Positions 23,975-31,985 are shown, counted from the stretch's first letter. The stretch: DNA of 33,875 nucleotides from CAZVGZ01 sp964627605 (GCA_964627605.1 CAZVGZ010000036.1:1-33875), one strand, 5' to 3'. A program made the numbers and translations. The notes: generated by a model not told the origin, from the letters alone.

Positions 23975-25195
23975 TCACGCACCAAACTTATCCAAACGCC
24001 CGGTGTACGCCAGCGCTTCCAACATCATCGCGCTGCCGTCAAAACGACCAAGACTCCCGACGCCGCACTCGGTCTCCCCAAAATGCTCCACAAGATCGGG
24101 CCTTACCCACTGTCCCCAATACAGAATCGGTACGGGATGGGCACTGTGCGATGCCATCTGGGCAGGCGTCGAGTGGTCGCCAGTGACCACCATCACGTCT
24201 GGAGAAAGGTCCATCGCTTGCGCCAACACCCTGTCCGCATCTTCTATCACACCAACTTTAGCGTCAAAATCCCCATCTTCGCCGTAGCTATCGGTCTTCT
24301 TGACATGTAGAAAGACAAAATCGTGATCTTTCCACACCGCCGCGAGCGTCTTGAACTCATCGGCGATAGTCTCTCCTTTGACATCCACGATCTCCATCCC
24401 CACCATTCGGCAGATGCCTTTGTAATCGGGGTAGACAGCTATGCATGCTGCATTCAGCCCGTAGCAGTTATTCATTGACGGAAGTTTGGGCTTTGTGGCG
24501 AAACCTCGCATAACCACCGCATTCGCCGGATTCTGTTCTTTTAGTATCTGCCACGCTTTGTTTTGAAACTCCTCAGCAGCCTGGACGATTGGAGGACGGC
24601 TGCCTCCTGCATCATCCCACAGAGGAAGCGGCTTGGAACCAACTGCACCGGGATCAGTGTCTTTGGCTTCTGCTGTGAGCCCTGACCCTCGAAAAATCAC
24701 TACGGCTCTGTGTTCTCTTACGGGTTTGACGAACACATCGATGTTTCCCGACAGTGTAATCGTATCAAGCCGCTCACAGAGGGCTCTACAGGTGTCGGTA
24801 GGGATTCGACCCGCGCGTCGATCGGTTATCGTTCCGTCCTCGGCCGCTGTGCAGAAATTGACCCTGACGGCGACATCTGAGTCCTGCATGTCAAACCCGA
24901 TGCCGTACGCCGCTATCGATCCGCGTCCGATGGGATACTTGAAGGTGTCGTAGCCGAAAAGCGAGAGATGCGCCAGCCCGCTTCCAGGCACTAGCCCCCT
25001 CTTTATGGGGTCAATCAGACCACAGGCACCTTGAGCCGCCAGCAGGTCCATGGTCGGGGTGTAAGCCGTCTCCAGTTCGGTCAGACCCGTTATCGGGTGA
25101 GACATTCCTCCTAACCCATCCAATACCACCAGAAGCAGCTTTTCACCTGAATTCCGCACCAATCCGTACTTCTGAGCTAGCTCCGCGCTGGTCAT
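23975..25195 (-). CDS. apgM: Cofactor-independent phosphoglycerate mutase, archaeal type (ApgM)
   Basis: ApgM interconverts 3- and 2-phosphoglycerate in glycolysis/gluconeogenesis without 2,3-BPG; it belongs to the alkaline phosphatase superfamily. The 406-residue product shows the N-terminal metal site KLLLVVLDGLGG near residues 19-30, then TPTMDLLAAQGACG, GSGLAHLSLFGYD, GRGSIAAYGIGFD, then VFLHVKKTDSYGEDGD, and the C-terminal metal site VMVVTGDHSTPAQMASHS. The family usually reads GSGPGHLALLGYD, so the Pro and Gly of this loop are changed. The ATG at 25195 has GGAGA about 6 bases upstream. It is convergent with the broken propeller gene (8 bp gap) and appears monocistronic. Confidence 0.93.
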   Translation of the reverse strand: MTSAELAQKYGLVRNSGEKLLLVVLDGLGGMSHPITGLTELETAYTPTMDLLAAQGACGLIDPIKRGLVPGSGLAHLSLFGYDTFKYPIGRGSIAAYGIGFDMQDSDVAVRVNFCTAAEDGTITDRRAGRIPTDTCRALCERLDTITLSGNIDVFVKPVREHRAVVIFRGSGLTAEAKDTDPGAVGSKPLPLWDDAGGSRPPIVQAAEEFQNKAWQILKEQNPANAVVMRGFATKPKLPSMNNCYGLNAACIAVYPDYKGICRMVGMEIVDVKGETIADEFKTLAAVWKDHDFVFLHVKKTDSYGEDGDFDAKVGVIEDADRVLAQAMDLSPDVMVVTGDHSTPAQMASHSAHPVPILYWGQWVRPDLVEHFGETECGVGSLGRFDGSAMMLEALAYTGRLDKFGA

Positions 25196-25217
25196 TTCAC
25201 TCTCCTTTTATAGGTCT

Positions 25218-25692
25218 ATGGACCCGCTATCTGATGCAGAATCATCGACTAAGGCGAAAACGGCAATGGTCGAGCCACAACCGCGAACTAAGGTGTCCAA
25301 GAGATGCGCAATGATCGCCAGTACCCCGACTCCCCCACCCTATGAAAATGCCAAAATTGATCCAAACGGGCAACGGCTGCCTGGAAGTGCTCGTCGGCTC
25401 ACATCTGCTAGTGTGCATCGACCACGGCCCTGCTGGCGCGCAGATCGGTGCTGATCCATATCGTGTGGCCGAGATGGAAAAACGGCTCAAACTGGTCCAT
25501 TGCGAACTGAATCCAGGCGACGGGCTGTTCTTTCACTGCAACCTGCTCCACCGATCCAAACCCAACAGCAGCCCCGATCCGCGTTGGACACTCATCTGCT
25601 GCTACAACGCTAACCGCAACAACCCCTACAAACAGCACCATCATCCCCAATACTCAAACCTATCCACAGTTCTTGACTCAGCAATCAAATAA
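25218..25692 (+). pseudogene. Remnant of a phytanoyl-CoA dioxygenase family gene
   Basis: The frame of 25342-25692 gives NGCLEVLVGSHLLVCIDHG, then VHCELNPGDGLFFHCNLLHRS and NSSPDPRWTLICCYNANRNN. This is the second half of a PhyH-type non-haem iron dioxygenase with the distal His (NLLHRS) and the 2-oxoglutarate-binding Arg (PRWTLI). Upstream, in another frame (25218-25360), RCAMIAS fits the preceding strand, so a frameshift lies near 25345. The first half of the family, including the HxD iron ligands, is missing. It faces away from apgM, 22 bp from its start. No start codon or Shine-Dalgarno sequence for the fragment is evident. This family is very abundant in Poribacteria and Latescibacterota. 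Confidence 0.75.
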
Positions 25693-25818
25693 ATGGGCGA
25701 AAAACCCACGAACATCGGTCAGGTTTTCATGGCAGGCCGCAGCGCAGACAAGTAGGCTGACCCTCTTTTTATCTAGAAAGCGGCGATAATACAAAAACTT
25801 GCAGAGGCACAGAAAAGC

Positions 25819-25857
25819 AGCCGCCCAACGCCAACTGTTCGCGGGCGTTGGGCGGCT
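25819..25857 (-). terminator. Hairpin terminator downstream of the RIC gene
   Basis: A 14-bp perfect inverted repeat, AGCCGCCCAACGCC at 25819-25832 and its complement at 25844-25857, has an 11-base loop. Read on the minus strand it comes 97 bp after the end of the RIC gene and is followed by GCTTTTCTG, a short T-run. No T-run follows on the plus strand. Confidence 0.65.
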
Positions 25858-25953
25858 TGCAATCGTTCATGTACACGGACAACTTTTAACCGGACTATAA
25901 TCGAGCAGATTATCTCGTAGACCGACCCTCGAAAACGTAGTACGGCGGTGTTC

Positions 25954-26628
25954 TCAGGCTGCTATAAACCGTGGTTTGAGGACGTGGTTCTCCAGATGCA
26001 CATGCGAGAAAATATCGCCCTCAAGATGTTCGAGCTCTCTAAACAGCGTTGAGTAGGTGTTGCAGGCCCAATCAGGCAGCGTAAACTCATCAGAGGCGGC
26101 ACGAATCCGCTGCAGCAGACCTTTGACAACGTAGTGATCCTCCACCATCGCATCTAGCTCCTTGGATACAACAGGAGAGTCGGCATCACCTGCCATCAAC
26201 GCTGGAAACAGTGTCTCTTCCTCTGTCTCAAGATGCGGACCAATCCCGTCAGCGAGTTCCGAGATCACAGCATCCAAATCCCTCAGTTTGGCGTTTTTGT
26301 CACCATGGACCTGACCGACTTTTGCAGCCAACTCACGGATAAACGGCAACGCGCTGCGCAGGTACTCATGATGGGTGGAGATGATGTGCGCAATCAACCG
26401 CTCTGTGGAAAGCTCACGGGGATCGCCCTGGCTCTGAGCGCCGCGTTCATTCGTGGCGTTGTTGAGCGCTTCTAACAGCTCATCTACATCAATTCCACGC
26501 TCCTTGGCGGCTACCTCAATCGAATGCTCTCCGTGGCAGCAGAAATCCACCTGATATTTCTGAAAAACCTTGGCGGTCTCCGAGTGGTCAAGAACTACGT
26601 TTGCGACGGGCTGCTGTGTCTCAATCAT
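25954..26628 (-). CDS. RIC-family iron-sulfur cluster repair di-iron protein (ScdA/YtfE type)
   Basis: RIC proteins repair Fe-S clusters damaged by nitric oxide or oxidants and carry a hemerythrin-type di-iron centre. The 224-residue product opens with the N-terminal ScdA domain (TAKVFQKYQVDFCCHG, with Cys30-Cys31), followed by four hemerythrin helices with metal-ligand candidates: THHEYLRSALPFI, GIGPHLETEEETLFPALM, DAMVEDHYVVKGLL and FSHVHLENHVLKPRF at the end. ATG 26628 is chosen because GGAGAG lies about 6 bases upstream and the protein then begins MIETQQPVANVVLDH; reading from 26730 would add 34 residues with no family match. It is monocistronic with a terminator behind it. Regulation by NO sensors is plausible, but no NsrR or CRP/FNR box was found. 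Confidence 0.92.
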   Translation of the reverse strand: MIETQQPVANVVLDHSETAKVFQKYQVDFCCHGEHSIEVAAKERGIDVDELLEALNNATNERGAQSQGDPRELSTERLIAHIISTHHEYLRSALPFIRELAAKVGQVHGDKNAKLRDLDAVISELADGIGPHLETEEETLFPALMAGDADSPVVSKELDAMVEDHYVVKGLLQRIRAASDEFTLPDWACNTYSTLFRELEHLEGDIFSHVHLENHVLKPRFIAA

Positions 26629-26723
26629 GTTATCTCTCCAAACTAGCGGGAAGTGACCGGCGTCATCAAATACGGTATGCAGAGGGAGGTCACAGGCGGC
26701 TGCACGCAGCGTTTCCGCAGCTC

Positions 26724-26752
26724 TCGACATTCTCCGCTGTGTACCCTATAAT
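26724..26752 (+). promoter_or_regulatory. Near-consensus sigma-70 promoter
   Basis: TCGACA at 26724-26729 (five of six -35 bases) and TATAAT at 26747-26752 (perfect -10) are spaced exactly 17 bp. It points at the hydrolase remnant (26840) and, behind it, the epimerase at 27163. It is the best-looking promoter in the window. Confidence 0.7.
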
Positions 26753-26839
26753 TTACGCAGCAACCCTTCCGAAGTCTAGCCGCATTGCTGAAGAAGGCTA
26801 GGCCGAGGGCAATAAAGTAGAAAGACCGTAGGAGAAATT

Positions 26840-27166
26840 TTGAACCTGGATCACACCACTCTACAACTCTCTGAAATCGACCTGCATTTTCATGCGGGCA
26901 CCGAGCGGTCGCCGGAGTATTCGGCGCGGGACTTCATCGACTACGCCGTCGCCACAGGCAGGAAGTTTGTAGGCGTAACTGTTTCCGGCGTGCGAGCGAC
27001 TGCTCGACGACGCAGCGCTTGATGCGATCAGCCGTGCCCATTCTGCAAATGAAAATCCCGCCACCACTGATGAGAGCCCTTGGCACCCACGCATTAGCGC
27101 GTGTTTGGATTGGCCTGTGACTCAGACCCATATCCTCTTGACGATGCATCGGAGAAAGAGAAGTGA
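26840..27166 (+). pseudogene. Truncated metal-dependent hydrolase remnant (PHP or amidohydrolase-like)
   Basis: An AGGAG precedes a TTG start at 26840. The first part (LSEIDLHFHAGTERS, with the HxH metal motif, then SARDFIDYAVATGRKFVGVT) is the opening of a PHP/amidohydrolase-like TIM barrel. After about 26990 the sensible frame moves by one (ERLLDDAALDAISRAHSANE) and then again (DSDPYPLDDASEKEK, ending TGA at 27164-27166). Only about 109 codons remain of a protein that should have about 250-300 residues, so the middle has been deleted. The final TGA overlaps the GTG start of the epimerase (GTGA), so the intact gene was translationally coupled to it. Confidence 0.65.
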
Positions 27167-28050
27167 GACTTGCACTACACTCTGTGAGCTATTCAGGCAC
27201 CTGGGGCGGACAGGCACTCCTCCCACTGCCGGATTTTGTGGAAAAAGCAAAAGAGTTGGGGTATTCAGGCGTCGAGTTCGCCGCCAAACGTCCCCACGCA
27301 TCACCACTGGATATGAGTTCTGACGACCGCGAAAAACTGCGTGGAGCCGTCGAAGATGCTGGGATGGAGGTGTGCGCCCTTGCGAGCTATCACGACTGGG
27401 CAGGCGGTTGGGTCCATCGGGACATGGCGCACATCGAAAAGGAGCTGACCTACTTCGATTCGGTAGCGCGGCTAGCAAGCGATCTGGGAGCGCCAGTCGT
27501 CCGAAGCTACACCGGTTTTAGTGATGAGAGCGTCCCGTTCAGGCAGCAGTGGGACCAAGTCGTCGCAGGCCTAACCGAAGTCTGCAAGCGTGCGGCGGAC
27601 TACGGTGTCACTGTAGGAATACAGAACCATTCGTGCATCGCCAGCCATCCGGACAGCCTGCTAGACCTACTGAAAGACATCGGCGAGACGAACGCCAAAG
27701 CGGTTTTGGACGCCCCGATGATCGTCGATCATGGAGAGCCGATCAGAGAAACCGTGCTCAAATTCGGCGACCTGATCGCCCACAGCCATCTAACCGACTT
27801 TGTTCGCAGAACCCGCTATCGCTACATCCCTGAGACAGTCACCTACGAGGAATCCGGCCTTGAAATGGTTGGGGTCCCCGCAGGTCAGGGCAAAACTGAT
27901 TTCGCGAAGTTCGTAGACGCTCTGAAAGAGATCAACTACAGCGGATGGTTGGCATATGAGATGTGTTCGCCGCTGGTTGGCGGAGGTGGTGAAGCCAACC
28001 TTGACAGATGCGCCAAAGAGACACTCGATTACATGAACGGACTAATCTAG
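27163..28050 (+). CDS. Xylose-isomerase-like sugar phosphate isomerase/epimerase
   Basis: The 295-residue product is a TIM barrel of the sugar isomerase/epimerase superfamily. It opens MRLALHSVSYSGTWGG and shows the usual strand ends: LGYSGVEFAAKRPH (Glu), VGIQNHSCIASHPDSLLDLL (where a Glu ligand is often EN, here QN), VLDAPMIVDHG (Asp), IAHSHLTDF (His), and GWLAYEMCSP (Glu). The GTG start at 27163 has GGAG at 27151-27154 and overlaps the stop of the preceding remnant as GTGA. It is therefore the intact survivor of a two-gene operon behind the promoter at 26724. Its stop is 8 bp from the stop of a convergent paralogue on the other strand. Confidence 0.85.
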   Translation: MRLALHSVSYSGTWGGQALLPLPDFVEKAKELGYSGVEFAAKRPHASPLDMSSDDREKLRGAVEDAGMEVCALASYHDWAGGWVHRDMAHIEKELTYFDSVARLASDLGAPVVRSYTGFSDESVPFRQQWDQVVAGLTEVCKRAADYGVTVGIQNHSCIASHPDSLLDLLKDIGETNAKAVLDAPMIVDHGEPIRETVLKFGDLIAHSHLTDFVRRTRYRYIPETVTYEESGLEMVGVPAGQGKTDFAKFVDALKEINYSGWLAYEMCSPLVGGGGEANLDRCAKETLDYMNGLI

Positions 28051-28058
28051 AAAATAGC

Positions 28059-28835
28059 TCATTGCAGTTCGCTCATCCATTGCCTGAGCTTTTCCAGGCT
28101 CTCCTTTGATTTTGGAACGCCTGGCAAGCAGTGCGTTTCGACACATATGGGACCGTCGTAACCAGCGTTTTTGATTGACTGCAACTGCGTCTGCCAGTCG
28201 ATCTCACCCAATCCCAAAGAATCAAACAGACGTTCCCCGTCGCGGTGCACCACATCCTTAGCGTGGACGTTCCACATCTTGTCGCCCAGGATTTTGGCTC
28301 CCATATCAATCTCATAATCGTTGTCAAACGCGTTGCCCGGATCCCAGTTGGCCCCGACATTATCCCGGTCGATGAGTTCGATCAACGCCGCAAGTGAACG
28401 GCTACTGACGGCAAAAAAACCAGGTTCATTCTCGATTAGCAGCCTGACCCCGACCTCACCGGCGATGTCGGACGCTCGCTTGAATGCGTCGACCACCATC
28501 TGTTGCGGCGGATCGCCGTCTGGACTCTCAACACTAAAAACGATCACCTGATCAGCACCAAACATAGGCGCCCCCGAAACCGCGATCTGTAGTCTCTCCA
28601 GATGTTTGGCGATGATATCCTTTTCGGGCAAACACTTGAACACTCCTGGTGAAAGAGCGGTCACTGTCAGGCCGTTTTCACTCACGAGTTTCGCTGTCCC
28701 CTCCAAAAAGCCGTCAGGATATCGTCCTCCAACCACACCCCTCAGCTCCACATGATCGAGTCCCCACGACTTAATCGCCTCAATCGCGGGTTCCAGCTCC
28801 AGACCCAACTCATCAGTCACAATCGAGATTGTCAT
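28059..28835 (-). CDS. Xylose-isomerase-like sugar phosphate isomerase/epimerase
   Basis: The 258-residue TIM barrel starts MTISIVTDELGLELEPAIE and has the metal-binding pattern of the superfamily: GLDHVELRGVVGGRYPDG, then VRLLIENEPGFFAVSS (Glu), GANWDPGNAFDND (Asp), MWNVHAKDVVH (His), and GPICVETHCLPG (Glu). ATG 28835 is chosen since GGAG lies 7 bases upstream; an extension to 28928 has no family match. The gene is the last of a minus-strand group (eda, kdgK, small membrane protein, this), so a role in hexuronate or aldonic acid breakdown is inferred. It converges with the plus-strand epimerase (8 bp between stops). Confidence 0.87.
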   Translation of the reverse strand: MTISIVTDELGLELEPAIEAIKSWGLDHVELRGVVGGRYPDGFLEGTAKLVSENGLTVTALSPGVFKCLPEKDIIAKHLERLQIAVSGAPMFGADQVIVFSVESPDGDPPQQMVVDAFKRASDIAGEVGVRLLIENEPGFFAVSSRSLAALIELIDRDNVGANWDPGNAFDNDYEIDMGAKILGDKMWNVHAKDVVHRDGERLFDSLGLGEIDWQTQLQSIKNAGYDGPICVETHCLPGVPKSKESLEKLRQWMSELQ

Positions 28836-28936
28836 CAGTTCGCTCCAGTTGTCAGAAGTAGTTTCGTTGTCGATCGCGGTGCGACACATCTCGGCGGCTC
28901 GGACAATTCCAAGCAGCGGGCCAACCATTCATCTGT

Positions 28937-29239
28937 TTAGGTATCTGCACTCAGTTTGCGCAATACCGATGCGACAGTGCGACGGTAGGCTATTCTGCGT
29001 TCGCCCAGTCCATATACCGCGCCAAACAACAGCCCAACAAACGTACCGGGTAGTGTCACCCAAATCACGGTGTGATCGTTTGGGTGCGGCACTGTCAAAA
29101 CGATCGTCCCGACAATTACCGCACCGACCAGCAGGAGGAAAATATGATAGACAATCCGTTCAAACGCGCTGCGATCTCGGTCCCACTCCATCAGGTCACC
29201 CACGAATCGTTCTTCCTTTTCATTCAGCGCCTGCTTCAT
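28937..29239 (-). CDS. Small two-helix membrane protein of unknown function
   Basis: A clear AGAGG lies about 5 bases before the ATG at 29239, supporting a real gene. The 100-residue product has a charged N-terminus (MKQALNEKEERF), two transmembrane helices (IFLLLVGAVIVGTIVL at about 33-48 and VIWVTLPGTFVGLLFGAVYG at about 58-77), and a basic C-terminal tail (ERRIAYRRTVASVLRKL). Both ends should be cytoplasmic by the positive-inside rule. It lies between kdgK (71 bp upstream) and a sugar epimerase on the same strand. It is not recognised as a known family. Confidence 0.7.
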   Translation of the reverse strand: MKQALNEKEERFVGDLMEWDRDRSAFERIVYHIFLLLVGAVIVGTIVLTVPHPNDHTVIWVTLPGTFVGLLFGAVYGLGERRIAYRRTVASVLRKLSADT

Positions 29240-29309
29240 GCGAACCTCTTTCAGGCGATTGGGGCACCCAACTCAATGCACCTTGCGTCACTCTCAAAGC
29301 TGCGAAGGC

Positions 29310-30299
29310 TCATCTCGTAATCCGAAGCCCACCACCAGACAGCAGTCGATCCACTTCGGCTTTGGTGCTCCAGTTGACATCGCCAGGCATTGAGTGTTTG
29401 AGCGCGGAGAACGCCACACCCTGATCGACGCCCGCCTGCCAGTCGCCGTCCAGATACCCGGCTACGAACCCGGCGCTAAACGAATCGCCGCCTCCAACCC
29501 TGTCCACGATCTCGATTTCGTAGGTGTTGGTCCTAATGAACTCACCATCGCTAGCTCTGTATGCGATGGCGGTCCATCCATTCTTCCAAACGGACAGATT
29601 GTCTCTGAGGGTGATCGCCACGCCTTCAAGTCCAAACTTGTCAGCCAGCGCCACAGCCACGTCGTCGTAGGTATCCTTCTCAATGCCGAACACCCGCGCT
29701 GTGTCTTCCTCAGTGGTGATAAGAACGTCTACATTCTCCATCATCGGCGACTGGATCTCCTCAGCCTCGGCCTGAGTCCAGAGTTTGGCGCGATAGTTGA
29801 GGTCATATGTGACTTTGACCCCCGCAGATTTGGCTGCCTTGAGCGCCTCAGCGGTCGTTTCCGCTACATTGGGCCCTAAAGCCGGGGTAATCCCGCTCGT
29901 GTGAAGCAGTTTGGCACCGTCAAACACTTTTCCCCAATAGATTGTCCCTGGCTGCACCTTGCTTATCGCTGAATCCGCCCTGTCATAAACAACGCTCGAC
30001 GGCCTTGGTGCCGCTCCGAACTCCAGGAAATACAGGCCGCAGCGCGCATCGTCAGCCCACTCAACGTGAGAGGTATCCACACCAAACTGTTTTGCGTAGG
30101 AGTCGATCAACCGTCCCAACGGGTTGTCAGGCAGCCTGGACACCCAGCTTGACGACAACCCGAACCTGGTTACCCCCACAGCTACATTGAACTCCCCACC
30201 GCCGACCTGAACATCAAGGCCGCGAGTCTGTTCCAGACGCAGGAAATTTGGTGGCGACAACCGGACCATAGCCTCGCCAAACGTAACGACATCGGACAT
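29310..30299 (-). CDS. kdgK: 2-keto-3-deoxygluconate kinase (PfkB/ribokinase family)
   Basis: KdgK phosphorylates 2-keto-3-deoxygluconate to KDPG, the step before the aldolase of the neighbouring eda. The 329-residue product matches PfkB kinases: VVTFGEAMVRLSPPN at the start, VQVGGGEFNVAVGVTRFG at 30-47, TYDLNYRAKLW at 164-174, and the C-terminal signature DRVGGGDSFSAGF at 266-278 with the catalytic Asp at 272. Asp-Leu-Asn-Tyr-Arg is typical of KdgK rather than fructokinases. ATG 30299 has GGAGAGAAG about 5 bases upstream. It is 91 bp downstream of eda on the same strand, which makes the substrate assignment strong. A second signature Gly (GGGD in place of GAGD) is a mild variant. Confidence 0.92.
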   Translation of the reverse strand: MSDVVTFGEAMVRLSPPNFLRLEQTRGLDVQVGGGEFNVAVGVTRFGLSSSWVSRLPDNPLGRLIDSYAKQFGVDTSHVEWADDARCGLYFLEFGAAPRPSSVVYDRADSAISKVQPGTIYWGKVFDGAKLLHTSGITPALGPNVAETTAEALKAAKSAGVKVTYDLNYRAKLWTQAEAEEIQSPMMENVDVLITTEEDTARVFGIEKDTYDDVAVALADKFGLEGVAITLRDNLSVWKNGWTAIAYRASDGEFIRTNTYEIEIVDRVGGGDSFSAGFVAGYLDGDWQAGVDQGVAFSALKHSMPGDVNWSTKAEVDRLLSGGGLRITR

Positions 30300-30381
30300 C
30301 TTTCTTCTCTCCAGGTTTTTCCTAATAACGGCAAATACTGTTCTCGTCTATGGAATCGGTACAGTTCGATCTGATCTGCCA

Positions 30382-30406
30382 CCGTGAGGCCTATTGATCC
30401 TCACGG
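30382..30406 (-). promoter_or_regulatory. Intercistronic hairpin straddling the eda stop codon
   Basis: A perfect 8-bp inverted repeat, CCGTGAGG at 30382-30389 and CCTCACGG at 30399-30406, encloses the eda TAG stop (30391-30393) in its 9-base loop. There is no T-run on the minus strand after it, so it is more likely an mRNA-stability or attenuation element between eda and kdgK than a terminator. Confidence 0.45.
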
Positions 30407-31041
30407 GCCGCCTCCATCGCCGACATCCACTCTTTGGCGTTGGCGGTTATCTGTGCGTAGTCGCCACTTTTAAGGGAACTCGACGACACGAGGTTTCCAC
30501 CAATTCCAAACATTGTCGCTCCAGCGGCGACGAACTCTTTCATATTGCCCAAAGATATGCCTCCTGTCGGCATAAATTTCACACCAGGAAGCGGGCCCCT
30601 TAACGCGGTAAGATATGATGGGCCAAACACCGACGCCGGGAAAATCTTCACCGCATCAGCGCCGCACTCGATAGCTGTGACCACCTCCGTAGGCGTAAGC
30701 GCGCCTGGAATACAGACCGCGCCAAGCGCTTTGCTCGTGGTGATCGTATCAGGATCGGTGTTAGGCGCCACTACAAACTGCGCACCGGCATCTATCGCGC
30801 TTTCGGCTTTGCCCTTGTCAGTGACAGTGCCAGCACCCAATATGACGTCATCATCAATACCGCCAGCGACCGTCCTTATCACATCAGCGGCGTTCGGGAC
30901 CGTAAACGTGATCTCAACCACCGTTACGCCGCCTTCTATAACCGCATCTACCGCCTTTACAGCAACCTCAGCCGACGGCGCACGCACCACCGCCGCGATT
31001 CCGTACTCTTCCATCCTGCCAAGCAGATGACTCTCTTTCAT
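30391..31041 (-). CDS. eda: KDPG aldolase (2-dehydro-3-deoxyphosphogluconate aldolase)
   Basis: Eda splits KDPG into pyruvate and glyceraldehyde 3-phosphate. The 216-residue product has the class I aldolase set: AAVVRAPS (Arg20), GGVTVVEITFTVPNA with Glu43, ILGAGTVTDKGKA, FVVAPNTDP, GADAVKIFPASVFG with the Schiff-base Lys132, and FMPTGGISLGNM at 156-167. ATG 31041 is chosen because AGGAG lies about 7 bases upstream; an ATG at 31074 adds 11 non-homologous residues. It is followed by kdgK, then a membrane protein and an epimerase, making an operon for 2-keto-3-deoxy sugar acids, for example from uronates. No dehydratase, lyase or uptake system accompanies it here. Confidence 0.94.
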   Translation of the reverse strand: MKESHLLGRMEEYGIAAVVRAPSAEVAVKAVDAVIEGGVTVVEITFTVPNAADVIRTVAGGIDDDVILGAGTVTDKGKAESAIDAGAQFVVAPNTDPDTITTSKALGAVCIPGALTPTEVVTAIECGADAVKIFPASVFGPSYLTALRGPLPGVKFMPTGGISLGNMKEFVAAGATMFGIGGNLVSSSSLKSGDYAQITANAKEWMSAMEAAREDQ

Positions 31042-31155
31042 GCCCCGCTCCTTTGCACTCACTCTCCAAAACATCCGAACAGACTATCACCTCAAAAAGT
31101 TACCGGGCGACCGCCGCGACGTCGAGGGTTGAACCGCTCACTGGGGTCGTGGTAG

Positions 31156-31185
31156 TTGACAGCTTCCACGGCCCTGGGTTACTAT
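31156..31185 (+). promoter_or_regulatory. Sigma-70-like promoter, leaderless arrangement
   Basis: A perfect TTGACA at 31156-31161 and TACTAT at 31180-31185 are spaced 18 bp (an alternative -10, TATAAA at 31183-31188, gives 21 bp). The ATG of the following gene is at 31193, only 7 bases after the -10, so transcription should start at or very near the A of the ATG. No Shine-Dalgarno sequence is present. Confidence 0.6.
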
Positions 31186-31192
31186 AAAACTG

Positions 31193-31867
31193 ATGAGGTC
31201 ACTACAGGCCGCACCGCTCGGTCTGGCACGGAGGTTTTTTCGCATGTGGCGACAGTTCCCTGAAGACACACGTTTTTGGAACGAGAAGGATTGGGAACAG
31301 TATTTCGTTTCCCAAGACTCGCGTTTCGCTGCGGAAATGCAGGCAGGGGAGTTTCAAGAGGAAACGAACGTCGATGTGGCCGGAATCCTGGAGGACGACG
31401 CCGATTCCTGTCCCGACTGCCCTGGGCACCCGCCCCAGTCAGGAGATTTATCTGAGACCTTTGACGAAGACTACGAAGCCGCTTTGGAGAAAGAGCTGAA
31501 CCATCTCCCGGCTTGGCGCGCCGCTTTGGAATTCAGCGACCTCGTCTACGAGTTCGTCTCCCCCATCTGCCAAAAACCAGGCGAAGAGCCGATCCAGCGG
31601 ACCTCCCGACAGTTGTGCCAGGAGAGCTATCTCGTCGCGGACTACATCGCCGGAGGCCACGAGATCGGCTACGACGAAGACGTCATCTGCGGCAACATTG
31701 CTCTGTGCAACCGCGCGCTCACCTCGCTCGACCAGTGCATAAAACACCTGTCCGACATACCGCCAGCCGACATCGCTCCTGAAAAACTGCTTTTGAGGGC
31801 ATATATCGTCAGATCGTTTGTCACCCGCCGCATAGAGGACCTGCGCACCCAGGTCTGGTGGCAGTAG
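31193..31867 (+). CDS. Acidic soluble protein of unknown function
   Basis: The 224-residue product is not recognised. A basic, aromatic N-terminus (GLARRFFRMWRQFPEDTRFW) is followed by an acidic stretch with a CxxC pair (ILEDDADSCPDCPGHPP, Cys73 and Cys76). A helical second half follows, with regular Cys residues (FVSPICQKPG, RQLCQES, VICGNIALCNR, SLDQCIKHL) and a last helix (EKLLLRAYIVRSFVTRRIEDL). There is no signal peptide or membrane segment. The number of cysteines (eight or so) hints at metal binding or disulfides but no known motif fits. Codon use and length support a real gene, and a near-consensus promoter lies directly before the ATG with no room for a leader. It is transcribed divergently from eda, and the downstream membrane protein follows after 118 bp. 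Confidence 0.65.
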   Translation: MRSLQAAPLGLARRFFRMWRQFPEDTRFWNEKDWEQYFVSQDSRFAAEMQAGEFQEETNVDVAGILEDDADSCPDCPGHPPQSGDLSETFDEDYEAALEKELNHLPAWRAALEFSDLVYEFVSPICQKPGEEPIQRTSRQLCQESYLVADYIAGGHEIGYDEDVICGNIALCNRALTSLDQCIKHLSDIPPADIAPEKLLLRAYIVRSFVTRRIEDLRTQVWWQ

Positions 31868-31985
31868 CGAAAAATAGCCACCATTAGCCTCAGTGCCGGA
31901 GGGGGGGCAGTCGGTCCGTGATACCTAACCGAGCACCTGCATCCCGCCAGCACGCAGACCTACCTAGAGCCATAGGGGGGCGCCA

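Noticed and set aside
25896..25901. TATAAT on the plus strand in the gap after the dioxygenase remnant.
   Set aside because: No -35 box 16-18 bp upstream and no plus-strand gene downstream before the RIC gene on the other strand.
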